From the NCBI RefSeq assembly GCF_008693065.1, contig NZ_VXKH01000003.1, positions 52,942 through 116,941 of the forward strand: a DNA stretch of 64,000 bases, in the 5' to 3' direction. A program made the position numbers and the translations under genes. The DNA comes from Corynebacterium tuscaniense. GTDB taxonomy: Bacteria; Actinomycetota; Actinomycetes; Mycobacteriales; Mycobacteriaceae. The number at the start of each line of letters is the position of its first letter. The stretch's first letter is position 1. This document shows positions 8,527 through 18,629 of the stretch, in pieces. A model generated the notes under the pieces. It did no database searches and was not told where the DNA came from. It was given only the letters and a program-made list of their open reading frames with translations.

Positions 8527-10392
8527 CTAAATCGACCTCACGGGAAACTTCGATGCCATTGCCGCTTGCAGGGATTTGATAATGCGGAAGGAGTCCCGCA
8601 ACGCGTCGCGGTCGATCGAGGACATCTTGGATGGATCAATGTGATAGTTCGGGGTCTCCCCTGCCCGTACCTGCGCCGCCTGGTGGCGCAGTGCCAGGTT
8701 AGAAATGTGGTTGTAGGCGCGCTGCAAGTCTTGAGCGCCGCGGGCGCTGATGCTATCTCCCGCCGCCTGCTCAATGCGCTCCTGTGTGCCCACCACTGTC
8801 GAGCCCGCCAGAATGCCGTACAGTCGCGCCATCTGCACCACTGCTGCGGTGCCACCCTTCTTCACATCAAGCGTGTCCGCATACTCTCCAGAACGTTGGA
8901 CGACGAACCCGCGGAAGAAACCGATGGGTGGTTCACGGCGCGTGGCCAGCGCCGCCAGATGCGCATGGAGGCGACGGGATCCACGCGCGGAAACAACTGC
9001 GTTGTCATGGACTCGCTGCGCCATCTCTTCATCACCGAAGAGACACCGGAAATCAAAGAACACCTGAGCGTGAAGCAGCGCCTCCGATTCGGGGGCGGTA
9101 ATCCAGTTGTGGAAGGTCTTGTTCCATTCACTTTCGGTCATACGCCATTCCGACGTGGACGCCATCATGTCACCTGGACACAATGTCTGCCCGGCATCCG
9201 CCAAACCCGTGCAGATGTACTCAGTGAACTTCTGAAAGTACTCGCCGTGTTCGGCCTCGTCATAGGAATCAGACAGCACCAGCGCATTGTCCTGATCCGA
9301 GGCAGGCCCCATTTCACGGCGCGCTTGTGAGCCCACCGCCACGAAGGCAAAAGGTACCGGCGGTGGTCCGAATTCCTCATAAGCCAGCTCGGAAAGACGC
9401 CGCGCGATCGCATCCGCAATGCCGGTGAGCAAGTGTTGCACGTCGCTTGCCGACGACCCCCGGTCCACAAACCTCGCCGCCACTGCTGCCGCGCGCTTAT
9501 AAGCATCCCGCAGCTCATTCCTACTACTGCCAGCCACATCAGCAGCCAGGTAGATGGGATCTGATTGGAGCTGGTGCATGATGTCACTACTGGTCAGAAC
9601 ACCGATGATTTCTTGCGAGGTCCCATCGACCACGGGCAGGTGGTGGAAGCCGTGTTCGCTCATCACCAACATGGCCTCAAACAGCAATGTCTCGGCGTTG
9701 ATGGTGCGCACCGGTGATGTCATCACTTCGGCCACCGCGGCAGCAGTGGAATAACTTTCGGCTACAACGCGTCGGCGCAGGTCCCGGTCGGTGAGAATGC
9801 CAATGTCTCCGCCTTCCTCCACTGGTGTGACCACGATGCAGGACACATCACTCTCGCTCATTCGAACAGCGGCATCTCGGATCGACGCAGATGCCTCCAC
9901 CGTGACCAAGTTGCCCGTTTTGATCATCTCACTCACGTTGGTGCGCAGAGTGTCTGCATTGCCCGGATCGTTCAACTCCTGTGCATAGGCAGCAACACGG
10001 CGAGAGAGGGATTGGAAGAAACGGAGGATATCCGGGTGATCGCTAATAAGCGAAACAAAAGCTTCACGTGGAAGGACCAGCAAAATGCTGTCTTCCACCG
10101 CGATCATGGTGTAATCCGATTCGGGCGTGCTGACGAGCGAGGAATACCCGAAATTGCGGCCGGATTCGCGCCGATCGATGAGCGTATCTCCCTCGGCGAG
10201 AACATCGACGGCGCCAGAACGGATGATGTACAGGTTGTCATTGATCTGGCCACGGGTGACGATGACCTCGCCCCGACGAACATAAATGATCTGCATTTGG
10301 CGTGGCAGCGCCGAAAGGGCTTCATCCGGCAGATGGGAAAATGGTTCGTGCTGCGCGAGAAAACCACGCACCTCATCGAGCTCAACTGTCAT
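8527..10392 (-). CDS. cNMP-binding, CBS-pair and DUF294 nucleotidyltransferase protein
   Basis: 621 aa with four parts in order: a cyclic-nucleotide-binding jelly roll (about 1-130, IYVRRGEVIVTRGQINDNLY), a CBS pair (about 150-275, SDVSCIVVTPVEE and HHLPVVDG), a DUF294 nucleotidyltransferase domain (about 320-440, VAVGSQARREMGPASDQDNALV, the GS...D.DN pattern) and its helical C-terminal domain. It resembles signal-transduction proteins related to GlnD. No TM segment, so cytosolic. Start MTVELDEVRG at 10392 is the first residue of the conserved part; an ATG at 10425 is also possible and neither has a clear ribosome site. Confidence 0.85.
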   Translation of the reverse strand: MTVELDEVRGFLAQHEPFSHLPDEALSALPRQMQIIYVRRGEVIVTRGQINDNLYIIRSGAVDVLAEGDTLIDRRESGRNFGYSSLVSTPESDYTMIAVEDSILLVLPREAFVSLISDHPDILRFFQSLSRRVAAYAQELNDPGNADTLRTNVSEMIKTGNLVTVEASASIRDAAVRMSESDVSCIVVTPVEEGGDIGILTDRDLRRRVVAESYSTAAAVAEVMTSPVRTINAETLLFEAMLVMSEHGFHHLPVVDGTSQEIIGVLTSSDIMHQLQSDPIYLAADVAGSSRNELRDAYKRAAAVAARFVDRGSSASDVQHLLTGIADAIARRLSELAYEEFGPPPVPFAFVAVGSQARREMGPASDQDNALVLSDSYDEAEHGEYFQKFTEYICTGLADAGQTLCPGDMMASTSEWRMTESEWNKTFHNWITAPESEALLHAQVFFDFRCLFGDEEMAQRVHDNAVVSARGSRRLHAHLAALATRREPPIGFFRGFVVQRSGEYADTLDVKKGGTAAVVQMARLYGILAGSTVVGTQERIEQAAGDSISARGAQDLQRAYNHISNLALRHQAAQVRAGETPNYHIDPSKMSSIDRDALRDSFRIIKSLQAAMASKFPVRSI

Positions 10393-10471
10393 GGGCTTAG
10401 AGTGCCAGAAACTCTGGCCGCACATGACAGCTTTGACCGTTTTGGGGCTTTTGGAATGTGAAATAAATTAA

Positions 10472-12019
10472 CTACTGGTAGCTGACAAACCACGGGCGCG
10501 GGTTCACCTGCGTGTATGTCTGCTCGGGTGTGAACATTGGCTTGTCCTCGTCGATGAAATTCTTCCAGGCAACGAAGAACCTCGGGTCAAGGTTCTCCAG
10601 CAAAATGTTCCAGGTATCAAACTTCTCACCAGGTGTGCCGTGTCCATCCGCATGGAGGATGAAAGACAACTCTGGGTGATCCGTGTTGATGTTGTGCCGA
10701 TCCGGCAGCATAGCCACCTGGAATTGGTGCACGATGAGGGCTTTCTGCGGCAGCTTGTGCTTGCGGGTCAGGTCAGCCAACCACTGCGTGACCTCATTGA
10801 TTTCCGCAGCGTCCGCAGAGCCAACCTGTGCAGCTGGGGTTTGTCCCGGCTGAAGCTTCCACTCCGCATCTAGTGCTAAACCGACATTCGGGCGCTTCAA
10901 CAGCTCCTCATAGAGCACCGCCTGGTCCTTAAAGGTGTCCAGCCCCGGCTGCAGGTCTATAACGGCGTACCCACCGGCCTCCGTAATCGCATCAATATAC
11001 GGAACGAGATCGGCTGGATCCGTTTCGTTGGTGAAGTTACCGTCATCCCCGGGTCCGGCTGATGCCACAGTGGCAATAACCTCAAAAGCTGGGACGATGG
11101 TCTCATCTGTATGTTCGCGGTATTGGTCCACCCACTTCTGCACCACCTGCACCGCTTCGGCGGGTGGCTGCTCCCCCATCTGTCCCAGCGCTGGCCCAGA
11201 TGGATGGCCATAGAGCGCGATCATGCGGCGCCCAGGGAAAACCAGACCGCCACCGCCGGGCAATTCGCCATTGGCGGCCATGTCCACGGCCCCATTTAAA
11301 TACTCTGAAGAACCGAAGTCCTGGCCTAGAGCTAGTACCTTCTTGCCTTTCACCTGATCCATAGATTCCCGGGTCACACGCGGATCTGGATACGACAGGA
11401 CGGTGACGGGGATGTGCTTGGCTGTGGCAGTGGCTGCTGCTGCCAAGGAGGTCGACTCCGTGGCAAACACCGGGGTCTTGCTTTCCTTGGTGGCGCGTGC
11501 GCCACGATCGACGATCTGGGTAATTCCGTGGCCATCTCCGGCATCGACTGCCACGGTTTCGTCGATAAGCGCTAAGTCCTCCGCATCTGTTTCAGCCTTC
11601 ATGGAGGTGTCTACGGGATCCTCTGATGAAACCTGAATTCGGCGTTGTGCTCCTAGGCGCGAAATCTCCTTCTCCACGGCATCTTCAGCACCTGGTTGAT
11701 GGATGAGCATGGGCGCGCCGAGATCAACAGCAATTCCTGCTGCTTTCAGTTGAGCGTCGCGGGATGGAGCAGAAACAACAACGCTATCAGAGGTTTCAAA
11801 GAAGGCCCCGGACGCATCGATGCCTGTGCCATCGGCATCGGCAAGCACCGTGGAGCCATTCTCAACGAGAGGCCGAAGCAGGGTGTCAATCTCAGACAGG
11901 TGTTCAACAGCTTTATCAGGCTTCTTCGTACACGCAACACCGCCCAGTCCCACGGCAAGACTGACTGCGATAGCAAAGACAGTACGGACCAAACGGGCTG
12001 GGGGGTGAGAAGCACGCAT
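10472..12019 (-). CDS. Secreted lipoprotein with cell wall-binding repeat 2-like region
   Basis: 515 aa. Signal peptide with lipobox VGLGGVAC, so lipid-anchored at residue about 30. The N-terminal half has alternating strand/helix units of the kind seen in cell wall-binding repeat 2 proteins (SDSVVVSAPSRDAQLKAAG, LGAPMLIHQ, EKEISRLGAQ). The C-terminal half (from about 265, RRMIALYGHPSGPALGQMG to NPRPWFVSYQ) looks like a separate enzyme-like domain; I do not recognise its family. It starts 10 bases after leuB ends. It is a paralogue of the lipoprotein at 14841-15809, which lacks the C-terminal half. Confidence 0.7.
   Translation of the reverse strand: MRASHPPARLVRTVFAIAVSLAVGLGGVACTKKPDKAVEHLSEIDTLLRPLVENGSTVLADADGTGIDASGAFFETSDSVVVSAPSRDAQLKAAGIAVDLGAPMLIHQPGAEDAVEKEISRLGAQRRIQVSSEDPVDTSMKAETDAEDLALIDETVAVDAGDGHGITQIVDRGARATKESKTPVFATESTSLAAAATATAKHIPVTVLSYPDPRVTRESMDQVKGKKVLALGQDFGSSEYLNGAVDMAANGELPGGGGLVFPGRRMIALYGHPSGPALGQMGEQPPAEAVQVVQKWVDQYREHTDETIVPAFEVIATVASAGPGDDGNFTNETDPADLVPYIDAITEAGGYAVIDLQPGLDTFKDQAVLYEELLKRPNVGLALDAEWKLQPGQTPAAQVGSADAAEINEVTQWLADLTRKHKLPQKALIVHQFQVAMLPDRHNINTDHPELSFILHADGHGTPGEKFDTWNILLENLDPRFFVAWKNFIDEDKPMFTPEQTYTQVNPRPWFVSYQ
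11560..11570 (-). repeat. 11-bp repeat copy in the leuB-linked lipoprotein gene
   Basis: CGTCGATAAGC on the plus strand; coding strand reads Leu-Ile-Asp followed by Glu. Confidence 0.8.
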
Positions 12020-12029
12020 GGTGCGAAGC

Positions 12030-13046
12030 CTACTTGAGAGCTTCAGCGATCCTTGTGCCGACCCTCTCAGTCACAATTTCTTCATCGGCACGCTCGGACA
12101 CATCCTGGGCCACAGCGTCCTCAATACGCACCGCATTTTCCTCATCACCCAACCAGCGCAGCATCATCGCCACAGAAAGGATCATCGCGGTAGGATCCGC
12201 GATCCCCTGTCCAGCAATATCAGGTGCGGAACCGTGAACCGGCTCGAACATGGACGGGTTCGTCCGGGATGCATCGATGTTGCCGGAGCACGCCTGGCCA
12301 ACGCCACCGGTAACTGCACCAGCTAAGTCTGTGAGGATGTCACCAAAGAGATTGTCGGTCACGATGACGTCATACCGCTCCGGGTCAGTAACCATGTAGA
12401 TGGTCGCGGCATCGATGTGGTTGTAATCCACCTCGACCTCTGGGTACTCCGCAGCGACATCGTTGACGGTGTTCTGCCACAGCGCGCCAGCATTGGTCAG
12501 CACATTAGTCTTGTGCACGAGCGTGAGCTTCTTACGACGAGCTATCGCTGTTTCAAAACCATGGCGAACGAGGCGCTCGACACCGTAACGAGTGTTCTGC
12601 GAGACCTCGCAGGCCACCTCAGCTGGGGTGCCCTGACGCAGAGTGCCACCATTGCCGCAGTACAAACCCTCGGTACCTTCGCGCACCACAACAAAATCAA
12701 TGTTGCCGGGATTAGCCAGCGGGCTCACCGCCGTCGGGTACAACTTCGAAGGGCGCAGGTTAACAAAGTGATCCAGCTTGAAGCGAAGTGGCAACAGCAG
12801 GCCACGTTCCAGCACACCAGCCGGCACCCGCTCCGGATCTCCAATCGCGCCGAGCAGGATGGCATCGTGCTCGCGCAGGCTTGCCAGATCCTCATCCGTC
12901 AACAACTCCCCATTACGCAGGTAGCGGCGGGCGCCGAGGTCATACTCCGTGAACTCAACGTCTTGGCGCACGGCGTTGAGCGCCTTAAGGCCCTCAGCCA
13001 TCACCTCGGGGCCGATTCCGTCGCCAGCAATAACTGCGATCTTCAT
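12030..13046 (-). CDS. leuB: 3-isopropylmalate dehydrogenase
   Basis: 338 aa. Oxidatively decarboxylates 3-isopropylmalate in leucine synthesis. [15 protein letters not shown] is the family N-terminus; the metal-binding and substrate signature [20 protein letters not shown] is intact, and [19 protein letters not shown] follows. The start at 13046 has GAAAGG about 12 bases upstream. It lies 60 bases after serA on the same strand and is followed at 10 bases by a lipoprotein gene. No second copy of the LtbR operator is visible directly upstream. Confidence 0.97.
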   Translation of the reverse strand: MKIAVIAGDGIGPEVMAEGLKALNAVRQDVEFTEYDLGARRYLRNGELLTDEDLASLREHDAILLGAIGDPERVPAGVLERGLLLPLRFKLDHFVNLRPSKLYPTAVSPLANPGNIDFVVVREGTEGLYCGNGGTLRQGTPAEVACEVSQNTRYGVERLVRHGFETAIARRKKLTLVHKTNVLTNAGALWQNTVNDVAAEYPEVEVDYNHIDAATIYMVTDPERYDVIVTDNLFGDILTDLAGAVTGGVGQACSGNIDASRTNPSMFEPVHGSAPDIAGQGIADPTAMILSVAMMLRWLGDEENAVRIEDAVAQDVSERADEEIVTERVGTRIAEALK

Positions 13047-13106
13047 GTGGTGTGTCACCTTTCTTCCCATTGAGGGCGGCTTAAGGGCTGGTGTGCGAAT
13101 GAGGGT

Positions 13107-14690
13107 TTAGTCCAGTACCAGCTGGAAACTGGATGCCTGAATAGACTCGGCGATAGCCTTCTCCAGATCCGCTGGGATCTCAGACTCAACTCGGAGGATA
13201 AGGAACGCACCGTCGCCCTTGGCAGCCTGGGTCAAAGCAGCAGCCTCGATATTGATGCCCTTCTCACCCAGCTGGCTGCCAACCTTACCCAGTGCACCAG
13301 GCTGGTCCGTGTAGGACAGGAACAGGTTGCGGCCTTCTGCGCGCATGTCCACGCCACGGCCGTTGATGCGCACAATCTTCTCCACGTGCTCAAGGCTGGT
13401 CAGTGCCCCCTCCACGGTCGCGGTATCACCATTCGCTGAAACAACCTGAACCTCCAACGTGGAGCGATGACCGCGGGATTCAGTGGCCACACCAGACTCC
13501 ATTTCAAGACCACGCGCCTTGGCAATAGCAGGTGCGTTAACAAAGGTAACCGGCTCCTCCACGATGCCAGAAAACAGACCGCGCACAGCGGACAGGGCCA
13601 GTGTGGACGGATCCTCGGTGGACAACTCGCCTCGGGCGGTGACGCGGAGGGACACCGGGGCCTCATCGAGCAGGCTACCTGCAAGGAGACCGAGCTTGCG
13701 TGCGAGTTCAAGCCATGCGGCAACCTCTTCGCCCACGGCACCACCGATGACGTTGACGGCATCCGGGACGAACTCGCCGGCCAGCGCCTTGAGTACGGAA
13801 TCAGCAACGTCCGTGCCTGCACGGTCCTGTGCCTCAGCGGTGGATGCGCCCAGGTGCGGAGTCACAACTACCTCATCCAGGGCGAACAGTGGGGAGTCCG
13901 TGCACGGCTCAGTGGCGTACACGTCAAACCCAGCGCCGCGGATCTTGCCGTTGGAAATGGCATCAGCCAGCGCCTGCTCATCTACCAGGCCACCGCGCGC
14001 GGCGTTGATGATGATCTGTCCTTCCTTGGCCTTCGCCAGCAGCTCAGCGTTGAACATTCCCTGCGTTTCCTTGGTCTTGGGTAGGTGAATGGTGACAAAG
14101 TCAGCACGGGAAACAAGCTCTTCCAGCTCCACCAGCTCGACACCGAGCTGCGCGGCGCGTGCGGGGTTAGCGTACGGGTCATATGCAATGACGGTGGTTT
14201 CAAAAGCGGAAAGGCGCTGTGCAAAGAGCTGACCAATGTGGCCAAACCCGACGATGCCCACGGTCTTGCCAAAGATTTCAACACCCTTGAAGGAGGATCG
14301 CTTCCACTCCCCGTCACGCAGGGTCTTGTCCGCAGCCGGAATCTGGCGTGCAGTGGACAGAAGCAGGGCGATAGCGTGCTCACATGCGGAGTGAATGTTG
14401 GAGGTCGGCGCGTTGACCACCATGACGCCACGCTGGGTTGCGGTGTCCACGTCAACGTTGTCTAGGCCCACACCGGCGCGACCAACGATACGCAAGTCCG
14501 GCGCGGCTAAAAGGACCTCAGCATCAACAGTGGTTGCGGAGCGAACGAGCAATGCCTCTGCCTCGGGCACAGCAGCGAGGAGCTCAGCGCGGTTCGGGCC
14601 GTCTACCCAGCGCACCTCCACTGCATCTCCGAGCGCATCCACGGTGGATTGGGCGAGTTTATCTGCAATGAGGACAACGGGTTTAGACAC
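13107..14690 (-). CDS. serA: D-3-phosphoglycerate dehydrogenase
   Basis: 527 aa, the long form: substrate and NAD domains (VGIVGFGHIGQLFAQRLSAF Rossmann motif; His-Glu pair in TPHLGAST), an intervening domain (about 320-450) and a C-terminal ACT domain (VRINGRGVDMRAEGRNLFLS, DQPGALGKVGSQLGEKGINI). This architecture is usually feedback-inhibited by serine. GTG start with AGGAG upstream. About 150 bases to the upstream lipoprotein gene hold its own promoter region; the downstream gene is leuB. Confidence 0.97.
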   Translation of the reverse strand: MSKPVVLIADKLAQSTVDALGDAVEVRWVDGPNRAELLAAVPEAEALLVRSATTVDAEVLLAAPDLRIVGRAGVGLDNVDVDTATQRGVMVVNAPTSNIHSACEHAIALLLSTARQIPAADKTLRDGEWKRSSFKGVEIFGKTVGIVGFGHIGQLFAQRLSAFETTVIAYDPYANPARAAQLGVELVELEELVSRADFVTIHLPKTKETQGMFNAELLAKAKEGQIIINAARGGLVDEQALADAISNGKIRGAGFDVYATEPCTDSPLFALDEVVVTPHLGASTAEAQDRAGTDVADSVLKALAGEFVPDAVNVIGGAVGEEVAAWLELARKLGLLAGSLLDEAPVSLRVTARGELSTEDPSTLALSAVRGLFSGIVEEPVTFVNAPAIAKARGLEMESGVATESRGHRSTLEVQVVSANGDTATVEGALTSLEHVEKIVRINGRGVDMRAEGRNLFLSYTDQPGALGKVGSQLGEKGINIEAAALTQAAKGDGAFLILRVESEIPADLEKAIAESIQASSFQLVLD

Positions 14691-14840
14691 GGTATTTACA
14701 TCTCCTGCTATGTGGGTTGGTGCACTCGGACGTGCATTCGCTTCTGGCAGCGTCGATTATTTTATTCACACCACTGTGTATTCCCCTATTTCAGGGTTCT
14801 ATTTCATGCAGTATTGCTTATCCGCGCCACCTCCGCCCCC

Positions 14841-15809
14841 TCACAAGACCTGTGGCAACTTCTCTATCCCAGCAAAACTCCGAGACTCTGCGGTCGCCTC
14901 CGCCTCCTTGATCCGGCTGCGCAGCTCCTCATCGGTGCCAAATTCCGGCCCTAAAGCAATGAGCGGTTTATCTGCAAGTCCTGTCATGACCAACAGTGCG
15001 CGATCATCCACGCGCGGGTCTGGGTCATCCACCACATAAACGTCCGCGCCAAATCCTCGTGCAGTGGCAACAGCGGCAAGGGGGCTCGAAGCCACTGCAA
15101 TCACGTGGGGCGCCATCTCAGCGTTCTGCCTTGATTGAAGTGGGACAACACCTTCTTTTGCCCGATCTTCCACGTGCTGCTCTCCCCCATAGCCACTTTT
15201 CAGCCACACCGGATCATTGGGATCCAGACCCGCAACCGCCGCTACCGCTTTCTCAGGTGCATCCACTACTTTTTCGCCGAACTGCAGCGCCGTTGCTTTC
15301 TCTAAGGCATCCAATCCACCGGGATCCCGGATCACGGTGAGCTTCTCCGAGTAATTGAGTACGGGAACGTTGCCCACGGCAAAGACCGTGTGGGTATCCA
15401 GCCGTTCAATCTCCCGCACCACGGCCGCATGATGGTCGCTGGAATACACAACCATCGGTGCATGGGCGACAACTGCCAGCGATGCAGCGCGCAGCTGTGA
15501 TTGCGGATCGCCGTCGCTGATGATGAGTACCTCAGAGTTGTCAAAGAAGATCTTTGAGGTTTCGAAGCCCCACGGGTCATCTACCACGACCGGGGTTGGC
15601 GTAAAACGTTCAGACACATGGTTTGAACGGTTCACTGTGCGCGCCTGCTGCAGAAGTGGAGGCACCGTTGTTGTTGGCGTGGTCACTGTGGGGTCTTGCC
15701 CAGTGGCTGCATCTTCAGGAGACGTGCATGCAACAAGCCCCAGCGCAAGACAGATGGCAGCACCAATTAGCGGTGCTGCCTTACGCTTTGTGTCGCTTAC
15801 TTTCGTCAC
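14841..15809 (-). CDS. Secreted lipoprotein, shorter paralogue of the one at 10472-12019
   Basis: 322 aa. Signal peptide with lipobox LALGLVAC, then a Thr/Pro linker (TVTTPTTTVPP). The body aligns by eye with the other lipoprotein: FFDNSEVLIISDGD / FFETSDSVVVSAPS, HAPMVVYSSDHHAAVVREIERL / GAPMLIHQPGAEDAVEKEISRL, and SSPLAAVATARGFGADVYVV followed by DDPDPRVDDRAL. It ends where the longer protein's extra domain begins. Its ATG overlaps the stop of the DUF262 gene by 4 bases (ATGA), so the two are translationally coupled. Confidence 0.7.
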   Translation of the reverse strand: MTKVSDTKRKAAPLIGAAICLALGLVACTSPEDAATGQDPTVTTPTTTVPPLLQQARTVNRSNHVSERFTPTPVVVDDPWGFETSKIFFDNSEVLIISDGDPQSQLRAASLAVVAHAPMVVYSSDHHAAVVREIERLDTHTVFAVGNVPVLNYSEKLTVIRDPGGLDALEKATALQFGEKVVDAPEKAVAAVAGLDPNDPVWLKSGYGGEQHVEDRAKEGVVPLQSRQNAEMAPHVIAVASSPLAAVATARGFGADVYVVDDPDPRVDDRALLVMTGLADKPLIALGPEFGTDEELRSRIKEAEATAESRSFAGIEKLPQVL

Positions 15810-17608
15810 GCGTCCTCGATATCACTGTCTTCGCTGCTTGCATTCCTCGCGCTGACGTTACCGTCACGCACCACGGGTTTGTCCATGGCATATTCAATCA
15901 TCCCGATGAAACGTTCCGCCCGGTCAGCAAAGAATGCCTCCCAATGAGAAGTCAGCAGGTATTCCGGCACCAATTCGTGTGTTGCCAAAACTTCATCGAA
16001 TTCTGAATCTTCCATGATGGCCTTGGATTGCAGACGCGAGAGGTACCGTTTCGGATCCCCGCTTTCCATCACGCTTTCAGTGCGTTTGCCAAGGGGTGTG
16101 CGGTTGAGTACCGAGTGCGCCAATTGTTCATCCACGCCATGTGTGTGGCAGTAGCCAGCGGGAAAGACCTGATAGAAATCAGGTTGCAGTTCAACGATGC
16201 TGGTGGCGTCAAAAGTCTTGCCCGTACGCCAATCGCGTGCACCCCGCGCCATGAGCAGCGAATAGATACCGCGATACACCGCCGAATCGGGACCAGCGGT
16301 AAGCAAACGCGACTCCGCAAACTGTGCATCTCTTACTGTCTTAGGTACCTCGTCGGTGGTGCCCATGGCCCACGGGGTGACTTGGTCCACATCAATGCCC
16401 GCACGAATAGACGGCGCGTGCGCACCATAGAGCTCACCAAACACACCACACCAGAACCATTGGTTAACACGGTCCGTGGTGGTCTGTTCATCGCAGCTGA
16501 GACCGGCTGTATCCCTGTTCAAACGCGCAAGAATGACAGCCAAGGGAACAAGCTGATGCGAATAAGGAACCTGATCAACGGTGAAAATGCACCGTTCTGC
16601 CAAAAACCTCGCGGTGCGATCAAAAGCCGCAACTAGTTCACGTGAAGCCCAGAGATAATCCTCCAAGGCCAAGTTAAGAACGTCCCCACGGTGGCCACGG
16701 GACGGGCCCGTCGTGCTGGACACCAACAGTGAAACACCGCGTAAAAAGCGCACTCGGTCGATCTCATCCAACGCCGGATGCTTGCGCAATTCCTGCTCAC
16801 ACTGCTCCCAATGTTTGGCGAGGACGAAAGTGGGATCCTCAAGGGCAAAGCTGGCAGTCAGCAGCTCAAAGACATCCATCGACACACCTTGCGAATTAGC
16901 CTGGGCAAAGATCTGCCCAACACCGATCTGAGAGGTGTCACGGTCGAGCCGTGTCATCGGGATGTCGTAGGCCGCCAACGGTCGCAAAACTCGGCGATGG
17001 AATTCCTTCACTTTGTCGCGCAGTTCGGGGTCATCGGTCTTCGCTGCCATATCAAAGAGCAGGTCATTGCCTTCCTCCCACAGCAGGGAGGACACCGGTA
17101 CGACGTAGTTTTCTACCATCGACTCCCGGGAAGTTATTCCTCCGGGGATGTCGGGCCCAAAGTGCGAGCGGATTTCCCCGTCATCGTCGATAGCAAAAAT
17201 TGCTTCTTCCGGTATGGGTTCTGTTTGAACTGCGAGGCGCACGTCCACAAAGAATCGTCGATAAATGCTCCGCCCGCGAAAATCCAGGACCTCAATGCGG
17301 CCATCACCTTGGAACGTCAAATACAGAGAAGACAGGCGCTGCTGGCCATCGAGAAGCAGCAAGCCCGGATCACTGTCTGTGGCTGGTGCGCCGGGAAGTG
17401 GCTGTGGGCTGAAGCGCATAGGCACATTTCGTGTATCCAGCGCCAGTAGGGTTCCCACTGGGTAGCCCCGCAGAACCGTGGAAATGAGCAAGCGCGTGCG
17501 GTCCACATCCCACAGGTACGTGTGCTGGAAATCAGGAATTTGAAGCTCGCCACGTTCAGCGCGTGCGAACAGGTCGGTCAAGGAGTAGCTCGGCGTTGTA
17601 AACCCCAT
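15806..17608 (-). CDS. DUF262 (ParB/GmrS-like) domain protein
   Basis: 600 aa. The DUF262 signature LLLLDGQQRLSSLY lies near residue 86, with IPDFQHTYLWDVDRTRLLISTVLRG before it, as in ParB-like NTP-binding/nuclease folds of GmrSD-type proteins. The C-terminal half has no recognisable HNH (DUF1524) nuclease motif, so classic GmrSD restriction is not supported. Start MGFTTPSYSL at 17608 is chosen because TACAGT (17616-17621) lies 7 bases upstream; the GTG/ATG further out would precede the promoter. Coupled to a downstream lipoprotein gene, an odd partner for a cytosolic protein. Confidence 0.72.
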   Translation of the reverse strand: MGFTTPSYSLTDLFARAERGELQIPDFQHTYLWDVDRTRLLISTVLRGYPVGTLLALDTRNVPMRFSPQPLPGAPATDSDPGLLLLDGQQRLSSLYLTFQGDGRIEVLDFRGRSIYRRFFVDVRLAVQTEPIPEEAIFAIDDDGEIRSHFGPDIPGGITSRESMVENYVVPVSSLLWEEGNDLLFDMAAKTDDPELRDKVKEFHRRVLRPLAAYDIPMTRLDRDTSQIGVGQIFAQANSQGVSMDVFELLTASFALEDPTFVLAKHWEQCEQELRKHPALDEIDRVRFLRGVSLLVSSTTGPSRGHRGDVLNLALEDYLWASRELVAAFDRTARFLAERCIFTVDQVPYSHQLVPLAVILARLNRDTAGLSCDEQTTTDRVNQWFWCGVFGELYGAHAPSIRAGIDVDQVTPWAMGTTDEVPKTVRDAQFAESRLLTAGPDSAVYRGIYSLLMARGARDWRTGKTFDATSIVELQPDFYQVFPAGYCHTHGVDEQLAHSVLNRTPLGKRTESVMESGDPKRYLSRLQSKAIMEDSEFDEVLATHELVPEYLLTSHWEAFFADRAERFIGMIEYAMDKPVVRDGNVSARNASSEDSDIEDA

Positions 17609-17647
17609 GTGTCTAACTGTAGAGGACACCGTCCCTTTCAGGCGGGT

Positions 17648-18601
17648 TTAAAGAGTTCCCCGCGCTTCCTCGAGCGCACACACCACCTCATGGTTCACGT
17701 GTCCTGGCGGTTCAATCTGGATGGTGGCATGATCAACCCCCAGCTCTGCGAGCTTTTCTTGCGCACGGTCCAGCAGAATCCCGTGGTCCGCATGTGTGAT
17801 GAGGTGCACGGTACACAACACGTTGTTGCCGCTCATGGACCACAAGTGAAGGTCATGGATTCCTTTCACGCCGTCGAGTGCGAGCAATTCGTCAGACACA
17901 ACATCAGGGTCGAAGCCTTCGGGCACGCGTTCAAGCAGAATGCTTGTCGACGACTTGAGGAGCTCCCACGCCCTCGGCAGCACCATGCCCGCGATGATGA
18001 GTGAGGCGATAACATCTGCTGCTTGGAATCCGGTGGTGGCAATGACAATGCCTGCCACGATCACCGCCACTGAGCCGGCCATATCCACCAGCACGTGAAG
18101 ATACGCACCTTCCACGTTGATGGAATCCTTGCGCTGGCGATGCAGCACTAGTGCGGACGCCGCATTTGCAACCAACCCGATGATGGCGATGAGGATCATC
18201 GTGCGGCTGGCGATCTCCGCGCCACGCCCAAGACGCGATACCGCTTCGTAGACGATCCACAGTGACACCACGCCCACGGTCACCGCATTAACTGCTGCCG
18301 CAAGAACTTCGGCGCGACGATAACCGAAGGTGGCAAAGCGCGACACCTGCTTACGTCCGATGAGAACAGCAACGAGCGCAATGATCATCCCCGTTGCATC
18401 GGAGAGCATGTGCATAGCATCGGCCAACAAGGCCATCGATCCGGACAACCAGCCACCGATGAGCTCAGCAAAGAAAACGACACCAGTGATAGTCAACGCG
18501 ATGGCAAGCGAACGCACCGAGGCATCAGCGACATCTACCCCACCGTGATCATGGTGGTGATGATGAGATTGTCCATGGGAGGACGCACTGTGTTCTTTCA
18601 T
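17648..18601 (-). CDS. Cation diffusion facilitator (zinc-type metal efflux)
   Basis: 317 aa. His-rich N-terminus (HGQSHHHHHDHGG), six TM helices and the CDF metal-site pattern, e.g. LLADAMHMLSDATGMII (HxxxD in TM2) and LHVLVDMAGSVAVIVAG (HxxxD in TM5), then a cytosolic ferredoxin-like domain (VHLITHADHGILL). Exports Zn2+ or Cd2+ by exchange with H+. In C. glutamicum a gene at this place (zra) is Zur-controlled; a regulatory candidate is annotated upstream here. Confidence 0.9.
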   Translation of the reverse strand: MKEHSASSHGQSHHHHHDHGGVDVADASVRSLAIALTITGVVFFAELIGGWLSGSMALLADAMHMLSDATGMIIALVAVLIGRKQVSRFATFGYRRAEVLAAAVNAVTVGVVSLWIVYEAVSRLGRGAEIASRTMILIAIIGLVANAASALVLHRQRKDSINVEGAYLHVLVDMAGSVAVIVAGIVIATTGFQAADVIASLIIAGMVLPRAWELLKSSTSILLERVPEGFDPDVVSDELLALDGVKGIHDLHLWSMSGNNVLCTVHLITHADHGILLDRAQEKLAELGVDHATIQIEPPGHVNHEVVCALEEARGTL

Positions 18602-18629
18602 GGCTCCACTTTATGACAATTCAGGACTT

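Noticed and set aside
15806..17608. Complete GmrSD restriction enzyme
   Set aside because: The DUF262 half is present but no DUF1524/HNH motif was found in the C-terminal half.
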